Of a DNA stretch of 64,000 nucleotides, positions 45,401 to 57,400 are shown one piece after another. The position numbers and the translations under genes are program-made. Source of the DNA: Harmonia axyridis. Taxonomy: Eukaryota > Arthropoda > Insecta > Coleoptera > Coccinellidae. The stretch lies in contig NC_059506.1 of NCBI RefSeq assembly GCF_914767665.1, forward strand, positions 744,001-808,000, in the 5' to 3' direction. Below the pieces are notes generated by a model. The model saw only the letters and a list, made by a program, of their open reading frames with translations. It was not told the DNA's origin and did not search any database. Within the stretch, counting starts at the first letter, position 1. Each line of letters starts with the position of its first letter.

Positions 45401-48400
45401 CTTGAACCAGGGAAAAATTCTCTATTTCTGAAGGGAGTAGTCTGTGACTTCCGAAAAACATAGAAAGAAACTGATATTCGATGTTTCTACAATTAAATTT
45501 TACATTTCATGAATTGTAATTAATTATTTGGTTATTTTATTGGTTTATGAATTCTCAACAATACCAACGAACAATTGTAATTCCCGAAATATCAATTTTT
45601 AGTTTCTTTCTATGTTTTCCGGATCTCACAGACTACTCCACTCCGTTAGAAATTGTGGTTTTTCCTTAGTTCAAGTTTTTTTCTGCATAACTCTTAAAGT
45701 TTTCATTTCAGATATAGCGTTTGCCTTTTTTGTTTTAACGTAGAATTGACTGAAATAATAAAAAATATAGGTTGTAATTTGAAAATCTTGAGTTTTGATG
45801 AATTTGAGTTGTCCAAGTTCATGGTCTTCTCATAAACACACTGTTGTTTTTGGGTCGAAACCGCAGTCTCATATTACTACATATTGGCAGAATCAAAAAT
45901 GAAAAAGATTTTTCCGAAAAAAGCTTTTTCTATAAAAATATTCAAAATATTGTGAGTCTTTGTAGCAACCTCTTTTTTCATAAGAATCTCAAGAACCGTT
46001 GAGTTTATTCTCAAGTTATGGCATATTGCTCAAAATTTCATCAAATAAGCTATCTAATGGTCCAATAATATACTGGGTGTGCCTTCTGAAATAAGAAAGT
46101 AGTTAGTCTGTTTCTGGTATAACTGGAAGTTGTAGAGGTCTGCATATAAAGGGTGTTTTTTTTAGAGCTATAGAACTTTAAATTGCAATAAAACAACGAT
46201 GGATTATTCGATTGATATGAATTTTATTTATCCGCAAGATAATCTTGTGGCATTCCATTTTAAATATGATTTCTGGCATATGATCGCCACGGCTGGCAAG
46301 ATCTTTGAGGCCAATTCACAGGTCCAAAACGTGGAATTAGGCGGTCACCAAACGTGTCTTTCAATAAATCGATTGTGGCACAAACTGTGTGACATGTTCT
46401 GCCGTCTTGTTGGAACCACAGCTCCTGGACATTATGGTTGTTCAATTCAGGAATGAAAAAGTTAGTAATCATGGCTCTATAATGATCACCATTGACTGTA
46501 ACGTTCTGGCCATCATCGTTTTTGAAGAAGTACGGACCAATGATTCCACCAGCCCATAAAGCGCACCAAACAGTCAGTTTTTCTGGATGTAACGGTGTTT
46601 TGACATACACTTGAGGATTAGCTTCTCTCCAAATGCGGCAGTTTTGTTTGTTGACGTAGCCATTCAACCAGAAGTGCGATTCATCGCTAAACAAAATAAA
46701 ATGGACGTAGTACGTATTCCGCACAGAACCATTATTTTCGAAATAAAATTGCACTATTTGCAAGCGTTGTTCAGGCGTGAGTCTATTCATGATGAATTGC
46801 CAAACCAAACTGAGAATATATCACTTGACAGCTGTTAAATCGGCCGCCATCTTGAACAGTAATGCCAACTTAAAGTTATATACCTCGAAAAAAAACACCC
46901 GTTACATGACATATTTCGAACACTGTTTCAGACTCCTCATAATCTCCTGCATCTGCATTGAAAGCCTGTACAGTTATTCATGGAACAACCTGTAGACAAT
47001 AAATATAGGTAATAATATTGGAGATGATTCCCATGCTTGGGAATTTGACAATTTTATTTAGTTGTTGCAAACATATTTATTCGAGTTACAATGTATTTCC
47101 TTGACTCTGAGCCAGATATAACTGACAGAATCATAGCAATGGCTTATCCTGCTGAACGAGTGCAATCAATATTCAGGAACCATCTCAATGACGTTTACGA
47201 TTTTTTAGAGCTGAAACATAAAGACCACTACTATATATACAATTTATGTTCTGAAAGATCTTACGACAAGGCCAAATTTTGCAATAGAGTTAAGGTTTAT
47301 CCGTTCGATGACCATAACCCGCCGAGTTTCGTTATAATAAAATCTTTCTGCGAGGATGTCCACCAGTGGCTGCAAGCGGATCCCAAAAATGTGATAGCAA
47401 TCCATTGTAAGGCTGGTAAAGGAAGAACAGGTACAATGATTTGCTGTTACCTGTTACACTGTGGTTTGTACAGTAATGCAGAAGAAGCACTGAAATTTTA
47501 CGGATTAATGCGAACTCAGGATGGTCAAGGTGTCACGATACCTAGTCAAATAAGGTATTTGATATATTTTTTTCTAATAAATATGCATAAAAAAATTCCA
47601 AAATATGTTTGAATGAAACATTTTTTTAAAGTTGTACAGGATGTTTCTAAATAGGAGGTACAAAGAAAAATGAGAGGTTTTTTGGATAATTTTGAGAGAA
47701 AAAAAGTCCTATAAACATGGGTTCCCGAACGTTTTGTTCTTGAGATAAAGGGTGTTTCTTGTAATCCTTCTTTATTGTGATAATAAACCGACTTTATTCA
47801 ACAAATGTACAGTGCATCCCATTTTGGGTGAGACAGCCAGGTTTCTCGCTTGTTATTTGAGATAGAGCCTTGCGGTTTTCACGTTCCTGTCCTACTTTTT
47901 CGTGAAACTCAAGTTGGTCTAATCAGATTTTGCTTAACTGTTTCCGTTCAAGAGATACAGGGCGATTTTGGAAAATGATACTTTTCGGACACCTCCTTTA
48001 TCTCCGAAGTTATTAGAAATAATGCTGAGGTGAAAACTACGTCTGAATCAGAATTATGCGTAGAATCCAGTGGCGTACTCAATTTTTTTTTTTCGGGGTA
48101 TGGTTTTGAAGATTCAACACAAACCTATATTTTTTTTAATGGAACACCCTATATATCATTCCTTCGTTGAATTCGTTATTTTTTTCCTTCAAAATGATGT
48201 ATGATACTATGTAGGTAGGATGTTCAGAAATTTTGAAAAAACACTAAAACATCAAAGAATGATGATTTTTTGTTAATGGACAATGGATTTCCCATATAAA
48301 AAAAGGATCAATAATTGTTAACAATAATTCCTAGCGATGACAGCTAGATCAGATTGGTTTTTTTCTCTCCAATGCCTACTTGATAAAACAATACTTCCAA

Positions 48401-51400
48401 ATGCATAGTAGCCGTAATAACAACAAGGATGTTTGTATCATCAATGACTTACTACTTTCAAAAATCAAAAGTAATAATCCTCTTATTGAAACTTAGGAAA
48501 TTCATGGCTCATTTACAAAAAATCATCATTATTTGATGTTTTAGTGTTTTTTTAACGTTTCTGAACATCCTACCTACATAGTATCATACATCATTTTGAA
48601 GGGAAAAAAATAACGAATTCAACGAAGTAATGATATATAGGGTGTTCCATTAAAAAAAATATAGGTTTGTGTTGAATCTTCAAAACCATACCCCGAAAAA
48701 AAAAATTGGTTACGCCACTGGATTCTACGCAGAATTCTTATTCAGATGTAGTTTTCACCTCAGCATTATTTCTAATAACTTCGGAGATAAAGAAGGGGTG
48801 CGAAAAGTATCAATTTCCAAAATCGCCCTGTATCTCTTGAACGGAAACAGTTAAGCAAAATCTGATTAGACCAACTTGAGTTTCACGAAAAAGTAGGACA
48901 GGAACGTGAAAACCGCAAGGCCCTATCTCAAATAACAAGCGAGAAACCTGGCTGTCTCACCCAAAATGGGATGCACTGTACAGGGTGGGCAAATAAGCGA
49001 GATAAGCGGCTATATCTCAGGATCCACTCACGGTAGAGACTCGCGGTAAAAAATTTTAACACTAAGGTGTACAAGAGAACACACTGGAAATTGTTTTGAA
49101 GTTTATACCTCTACTGCTAGGGGGCGTAATAGCTACCGTCGAGTAGAAAAATGAATTTTACTCGAAAATGTTTCATATGAAGTGGGACGAAAAAATATCA
49201 TCACTGTAATACTTGGAAAATTTTCTATCTTTTTGAATTGTCACTTTCGATTTTTCGACATCAAATAAGGGTAGGTGAAAGGGAGAAATCTGACTGATTG
49301 AAACGCCTGTAACTTCAGTTTGGCTCAACATTTTTGAGCAAATTAGATTTCGTCTGAAAGATAATATCTTGTTGATTGAGGACAAAATATACTCATGATA
49401 AATTTGTTTTTGCTGCTTTCGATAGGGGGCGCTAAGTCAGAAGTTCATTGTTTTGTTCATTTTACTCCGAAATTTCAAATGTAATGGTAGGATTTTTTTT
49501 AGCAGAAACAGAAATCCCATCTAATTTGTATGGAAAAACCAAAAGGTCGCAAAGCGATTTCGGCCATAACTCCAGAACGCCTGAAGCTATCACTTTGCGA
49601 CCTTTTGGTTTTTTTGTACAAATTTAATGGGATTTCTGTCAACACCTTAAGACACAATTTAGTTTTTCGCAGTGCATTAGTTGAAGAATATTTTCTTTCG
49701 GCCATAACTTCAGAACGCCTGAAACATCATTTTGAGACCTGCAGGTTTTTTCATGCAAATTTGATGGAATTTCTTATTCTGTTAAGAAAATCCTATCATT
49801 ACATTTGAAATTTCGGAGTAAAATGAACAAAACAATGAACTTGTGACTTAGCGCCCCCTATCGAAAGCAGCAAAAACAAATTTATCATGAGTATATTTTG
49901 TCCTCAATCAACAAGACATTATCTTTCAGACGAGATCTAATTTGCTCAAAAATGTTGAGCCAAACTGAAGTAACAGGCATTCCAATCAGTCAGATTTCTC
50001 CCTTTCACCTACCCTTATTTGATGTCGTAAAATCGAAAGTGACAATTCAAAAAGACAGAGAATTTTCTAAGGATTATAGTGATGATATTTATTCTTCAAC
50101 TTCATATGAAACATTTTCGAGTAAAATTCATTTTTCTACTCGACGGAAGCTATTACGCCCCCTAGCGGTAGAGGTATGAACTTCAAAATAATTTCCAGTG
50201 TGTTCTCTTGTACACTTTAGTGGTAAAAATTTTTACCACAAGTCTCTACAGTGAGTGGATCCTGTGATATAGCCGCTTACCTCGCTTATTTGCCCACCCT
50301 GTACATACATTTGCCCTGAAAAGGCGAAGATTACCAGTTTATCAAATCTTTATTACCATTAATTTTCGCAACAGATTAGGTAAATATGTACCAAAAACTT
50401 ACAATTACAGTGAACTCTCGTTAACTGGAACCTTGTTAACTTGAAATCCTCGATAACTCGAATTATTTTCAATCCCCTTGAAAAATCCTGTCTAAGCCAA
50501 AACAATTTCCATGCATAACTGGAAGTGATTTTACTGATATATTTTACCATTTCTACCCTTATAAGTCGAAGACACATAAAAATTTACTCTTGAACTCGAA
50601 ATCAGTAGTTAATTCCAAACCTCACAAGTCGAAATGTGTCGGTGAATCGAGCGAGTGTATTTGATGATACAATATTTGCATTGTGAGGTTTCATAGAGTT
50701 TAGTTTTGTTTATTTTTCAGTTTTGTAAATGCTGTAAGAAACACATTTTTTGTTCAATGTTTTTCATCCTGACTCCTAAGTCTCGGAGAGATCACTCAGA
50801 AGATTGTAATTTTTACGAAAAACTTATTCAGAGTTTTCACTCTCAATTGCTGAAACAAGCTCAAAAAATTTGAACAAAATGCCCCTGCGCATATAATTGC
50901 AATAATTTGTCAGGACTTGTTAGGTTCTACTATTTCTAACTATTTGAACACTTTTCTTACATTTCTTAAGAGATTGTATATTTTTTGTGTTTATAGGCAC
51001 TGTCTAAACTCTCATCACTTTGTTATATTAATAATTGACGTAGGCCACTTTTTTTTCAACAAATTATATGGATCTAAAGGTTTAAACTAAAAATCATATC
51101 TTGAAAATCGTTCCAGATAATTTTCCAATTTTTTTTATTGATTTCCTGAAAACTTTTCAAGTTAAATTTATGGCTCACTCTTCAGGTGATCCATTTAAAA
51201 AATGTCAATAATTCAAATGGCATGCCCTGAAATTTTTGCCTTTGGATAGCCTAGTCTTCATTTTTTGTTGAGACATATTGTGCCTAAAATGAATAGTTTT
51301 CAAAATGCTTAGCATTTCATGCTTTTGCAGAGGGATAAAATTACTCAACATAAAATAACAGAAACATAGTTTGAATTCTCTTAAGGAGTTCTAAATGACT

Positions 51401-54400
51401 GTATATTTTCAGCTGAAAAAGTCTCATCAATATTTATCGCTCATATGATCGGCTCAAATGTCTGCAAACTGTTTTCAAATCGAAATGCTCCTCATTTCAA
51501 TCATATTGAAATTATTAAAAAAAGTTCGCAGACATCGGAGCAGATTATGTGATCGATAAGTATTGATGAGACTTTTTCAGCTGAAAATGTGCAGTCATTT
51601 CGAACTCATCCTTAAGAGAATTCATACTATGTTCCCGATTTTTCATTTTGTCCAAATTAATGTTTCCAAATATTTTCATGATTTCTTTGATTTGCCTTAT
51701 CTTTAATTGGTATTAATAGTAGGCAGAGCGCCCATGCTTGTAGGTCTTCTTTTTTTTAAATTATCGGAGGAATCTGTAATTTTCGTTAGTACCTCCAACT
51801 TAGGAACACCCTGTATTAAATGAGATTTGGATGACTCAATACATAGTTTGCTTCACATTGATCAATTCCCAGTAATTTACCTACTCAGTATTTTCCAATT
51901 AGATTGTCTTCTTAAGAATTTCAGTGGAGCCATCTATACCTATTTATATTTTTTTCTAGGTATGTGAAATATTATGCACAATTCCTTAAAGAGAAATTGA
52001 CTTATATTCAGAGGTGTCTGTTCATAAAGAAAATCCATTTGAAGCCGGCACCCAAGTTTTCCGAACCTGTGTTGGTAACAGTAAAACAAAAGACAATATT
52101 AGAGACTCCTAGGAATACTAAAATAAGCTCTAAAGAAGCACGAGGTGACTGTAAAAAAAATGATGAACCCAGTGACGTTGGAGAATGTTCGAGGGTAAAT
52201 AATATTTCTTTATTTCCACTGGTATATCTGTTTACTTAATAATTGTAATTAAAATAAAACGAATTAATTTCCACTATAGCTCTTGTTTTCTAAATGAAGA
52301 ATTTCAAAGTTATTATTGAAGGTATGGTCCCATTCTTTTAAGTGATTCGCGTAGGTTGAAAACGAACTATCAGATGTATAACTCTTTTGGTGTTCCTTTA
52401 TCCTTTTATTGAACGATCTTCCTGTTTGTCCAATATAAACCATAGGGCAATCATTGCAGGTTAACTTGTAGACACCGGATTTATTTTCTTTATCTGTTTT
52501 GTCTTTATTGTTTTTAATGAACATCTCTAACTTCAAAACAAGTAACAACTTAGAGATGTTCATTAAAAACAATAAAGACAAAACAGATAAAGAAAATAAA
52601 TCCGGTGTCTACAAGTTAACCTGTAATGATTGCCCTATGGTTTATATTGGACAAACAGGAAGATCTTTCAATAAAAGGATAAAGGAACACCAAAAGAGTT
52701 ATACATCTGATAGTTCGTTTTCAACCTACGCGAATCACTTAAAAGAATGGGACCATACCTTCAATAATAACTTTGAAATTCTTCATTTAGAAAACAAGAG
52801 CTTAAGACTAACACTCTTAGAATCCCTAGAAATAAACAGGTATAATACCCAAAATATTCTGTTGAATGAACAAACGGATGTAAACTTATCCCCTTTATTG
52901 AATTTCTTCCGATAGTTTGGAAATCCCAGGCGGTAAATTGTCTAATATAACTTTGTAATTTATGTTACCCTTTCGAATATTTTTGTGCCAATTTTGTTCC
53001 TATATAGGATTCCGAAAACCTTTGTACTCTTATCAGTTCAGAAATGTAGCCTGATGAAGCCACAGTGTGGCGAAACAATTGTTGCTAACAATTAAGTAAT
53101 ATAGTGGAAATTAATTCGTTTTATTTTATTTATAATGAATTTCCGCCAAGTAAGGACCGAATCCATTAAATAATAATTGTAATATAACATGAGAGCCCTG
53201 TAGGCAGTGAGTCATGCTCAGACAAGCCATAATGGGCCATCATTGGTTGTTGCCGAATTCATGTTCACATTGTGTCTCCTCACATAAATATTTTGACAGA
53301 AAGGCGACAGAATTATTTATTTATTTATTTATTTAATGTCAACAGACCAATGATTATATCAAAGATCCTTTTTACAAAATTATACAAAAAAAAAATTACA
53401 GTACAAACAAATTTGATAACACAAATACAGCAATATGAAATGAAAAACAGTTTCATGCAAATATAGGAACACACAAATTTAGCATCAGAAAAATGGATTT
53501 TCATTAGAAATAATGCTTAACAATCGACCTTAGCTCTTTTTAAACATTCTCAAATTATTAGTATGTAGCGCAGCTGTGGGAACAACAATTTTGTTCCACT
53601 TTCTCCCTAACCTAAAAATGGCTGAGCCATAAATATAATTTCTATGAGTTCCAAGCTCAATACGCTGTCTTGCACATCTATTATGAAGATTGAGGGTTTT
53701 CCAATGAGAGGTTTAATTTTGAAAAGCCTGCTATCTAAGCAGCTGTAATCTTTTGACATTTGACAACTAAAAACTACGTCATTACTAAAAATGGGACCAT
53801 ACACGATTCAACAACGCATTGAAATTGTTAAAATTCAATACAAAAATGGTGAAAATTTTGCAGTCGCAGTTCGCAAAACTGAAGCAAGAACAACTGAGAA
53901 AATTGCTTCTGTAATCCGTACTTTTGACGAAAACCCAAGTTTGTCGATCTTGGAAATTGGGAATTCCACAAACCACAGTATTTTGTAGAGTTGTAAAGTT
54001 CAGTTAACATGAGAACTCAAGAAGGTAGATCACCAGCTACGTCTTATCTTTGCTGATTAGTTCCTTGAAATGCATCAAAGTAGTCCGGATATTTCATAAA
54101 AAAAATCATAAAAAACTTTCCAATCTAAGAATTCCTTTACAGAATATGGTTCACAGCTTATAATCTGCTTGCAGACTTCCTTTTTGAAAGACCTAAAGTT
54201 ACCAAGTTCTTTAATTCTTTCTGGTAGAGATTCAAAAAGTCTTATTGCCATATAGAACATATTTCTTTCTTCAAAATAAAGGGTGTTTTTTTTAGAGCTA
54301 TAGAACTTTAAATTGCAATAAAACAACGATGGATCATTCGATTGACATGAATTTTATTTCTCCGCAAGATAATCTTGTGGCATTACATTTTAAATATGAT

Positions 54401-57400
54401 TTCTGGCATATGACCGCCACGGCTGGCTCTGATGTAGTCCAATCTGGAAGTCCAATTTTCGATTACTTTTTCCAACATTTGTGGCCATATATCGGCAATA
54501 ACACGGCGAATGTTGTCCTCCAAATGGTCAAGTGTTTGTGGCTTATCCGCATAGACCAATGACTTTACATAGCTCCACAGAAAGTAGTCTAGCGGTGTTA
54601 AATTACAAGATCTTGGAGGCCAATTCACAGGTCCAAAACGTGAAATTAGGCGGTCACTAAACGTGTCTTTCAATAAATCGATTGTGGCACGAGCTGTGTG
54701 ACATGTTGCGCCGTTTTGTTGGAACCACAGCTCCTGGACATCATGGTTGTTCAATTCAGGAATGAAAAAGTTAGTAATCATGGCTCTATACCGATCACCA
54801 TTGACTGTTACGTTCTGGCCATCATCGTTTTTGAAGAAGAACGGACTAATGATTCCACCAGCCCATAAAGCGCACCAAACAGTCAGTTTTTCTGGATGTA
54901 ACGGTGTTTCGACATACACTTGAGGATTAGCTTCACTCCAAATGCGGCATTTTTGTTTGTTGACGTAGCCATTCAACCAGAAGTGCGCTTCATCGCTAAA
55001 CAAAATAAAAATGGACGTAGTGCGCGATACGTATTCCGCACAGAACCATTATTTTCGAAATAGAATTGCACTATTTGCAAGCGTTGTTCAGGCGTGAGTC
55101 TATTCATGATGAATTGCCAAACCAAACTGAGAATAAATCACTTGACAGCTGTTAAATCGGTCGCCATCTTGAACAGCAATGCCAACTTAAAGTTATATAC
55201 CTCAAAAAAAACACCCTATAGTTACTATACTTTAAGAAGAACGACTCTCTGAACCTCAGTCCATACATTGCTCTGATGCCCAACTTCTGAATCAAGAATA
55301 CTGGTTCAGCCGACATGCTTTTACCCCGAAGGGAGATACATTAATTAATTTTACTCTGAAAACATGTAAAATAGACTGTTTTAAGCATGTTAAATTCCAC
55401 CTTTTTCCTTATTGCCAGCAGAGAGTAAACCACAGAGCTAAGACAACTACACAGTTTGTCGCAATGAAATCTCTACTTGAGCTGGTGGTCCACCATAACA
55501 CCCAACACCTTACATACGTTTATAACCTCGATATCTTGATCCCTAAAACTGAAATTCGTTGATCTTCTGATTCAACAAGACGGTGCTGCGTGTCACACAA
55601 GCAACGAAACAATCGCAATCAAAGATAAGGTCTGTGCCAATGGTCAACAATAGATTCAAGACATTCATTGATTTCTCTTAAAAATACTCTTTTTTTTAAA
55701 TCAAAACTTCTTATTGGAAAAACCTTCAAAACCAAAAAAATCTAGGTCCATTTTTTAAGACAATTAAGTCGATTGTTGCCTTGGCCTCCCAGAATAAAAA
55801 AGCATTAAAATTCAAATAAAACATTAATTTTAAATAGCTGGATGATTAACCACTTATTGGCTCTTTTCAGACTGAGGACAATTACGAAGGAAAATACCAC
55901 GAAATGACTTTAGGATTCAAAAGCCGCACTTTCAACTTTCGTCCAAGTGATCCAGAAGTTTTACTAGATTTTAAAGTTCTTTCATCGTTCAATGGTGATG
56001 TGAGAATCGAGTTATTCTACAGATCGCCGGTCTTCACGAAAAAGAAGAGATTCGCTAGAATTTGGTTTAATACGTTCTTCGCCGCATTGAACGGGATCAC
56101 CAAGGAAGACAACAACAAGAGAATACTAACATTCAAGAAGCACGAATTGGATATTGTCGGAAAAAAGGATAAAAATAACAGGCAATTATCCGAAGATTTC
56201 GAAGTGAGTTCTATTTGTTAAAGTTCTTTATCTACTCCTATTGAATTATAAACTCATTATTCAACTGCTTTTGAGCAATTAATAGTATCTATTAACAAAC
56301 AGCGTGATTTATAATAACTCACTATAATAAATCGGAAAATATGGATCTGTGCTTCTATACTTCTCTGCTTCTATTCGATTGGCCGAAAGGGAACATTCCA
56401 TTATTGTTATTGAGGGGAGGAATGTCCGAGGGAATGTCACTTATGACGTTTTCAAATTAAGTTGATATCTAATTATTGTGAATGTTTTGCTGAAAACTAT
56501 TAATTCAGATAGTGAAGATGAAATATTATAAAGGTATACATTTCCAAAAGACAAACAGCTAATGTTACCATACAGAATTAATTGCCCGAAAAAATATAAA
56601 GAAGTTTGAAAGAATTTTCAAGATTGGTGTAGCAGTAAGATCATTAAGTAATCGTTTACAGGGAATATTTTTTGGTATATTTTAATGCATCTTTGTAGGC
56701 AATTATTTAGGTTTTTCAATAAATTTCTATGTCTGTACTCTGTACTGGATTCGAGCTAGCCGAAGCTAGTTTGATTGTGATTGGTAGCACTAAGTTTCCA
56801 TCTCTCTTGTACGGGATCGTGCACATTTTGTTTATTTACCGTTCCTTCTGTCTTTATTCTAAGTCTGTATTTTTTTCTTAGTATTTATTGATATAGTCGT
56901 AGATAAAGTATAGTATTCAACTTGCGGTAATGGTCATAACTCACTTGATGAATTACAGCACTCGCCTGCGGCTCGTGCTGCAAACTTCATCTGCGTGAGT
57001 TATGACCTACATTACCGCTCGTTGAATAATATACTATTATCTACTCTTATTGAATTATATATTCATTATTCAACTGCTTTTGAGCAATTAATAGTATCTA
57101 TTAACAAACATCGTGAGTTATAATAACTCACTACTATAACTCACTATAATAAATCGGAACATATGGATCTGTGCTTCTATCCGATTGGCCGAAAGGGAAC
57201 ATTCCATTATTGTTATTGAGCGGAGGAATGTCCGAGGGAATGTCACTTTAATAATTTTGACGTTTTCAAATTTAGTTGATATCTAATTATTGTGAATGTT
57301 TTGCTGAAAACGATTAATTCAGATAGTGAAGATGAAATATTATATAGGTATGAATTTCCAAAAGACAAACAGCTGATGTTACCCGAAAAAAATATAAAGA

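Larger units (their letters stand above)
53694..55724 (+). mobile_element. M2 mariner-like relic, split by a LINE
   Basis: The left terminal repeat GGGTTTTCCAATGAGAGGTT is at 53694. The transposase start at 53791 reads MGPYTIQQRIEIVKIQYKNG, then VAVRKTEAR. The left part runs to about 54116. The right part resumes near 55557 with IQQDGAACHTSNETIAI and the closing repeat at about 55724. The intervening 1.4 kb is a LINE, itself carrying a rosa-like element. M2 is a different Tc1/mariner family from rosa-like. Confidence 0.6.

Noticed and set aside
47555..47612. PTEN exon 3 read through to a stop at 47612
   Set aside because: The extra residues are hydrophobic intron translation. The donor AG|GTATTT joins in phase to 51960 and restores the family sequence RYVKYY.
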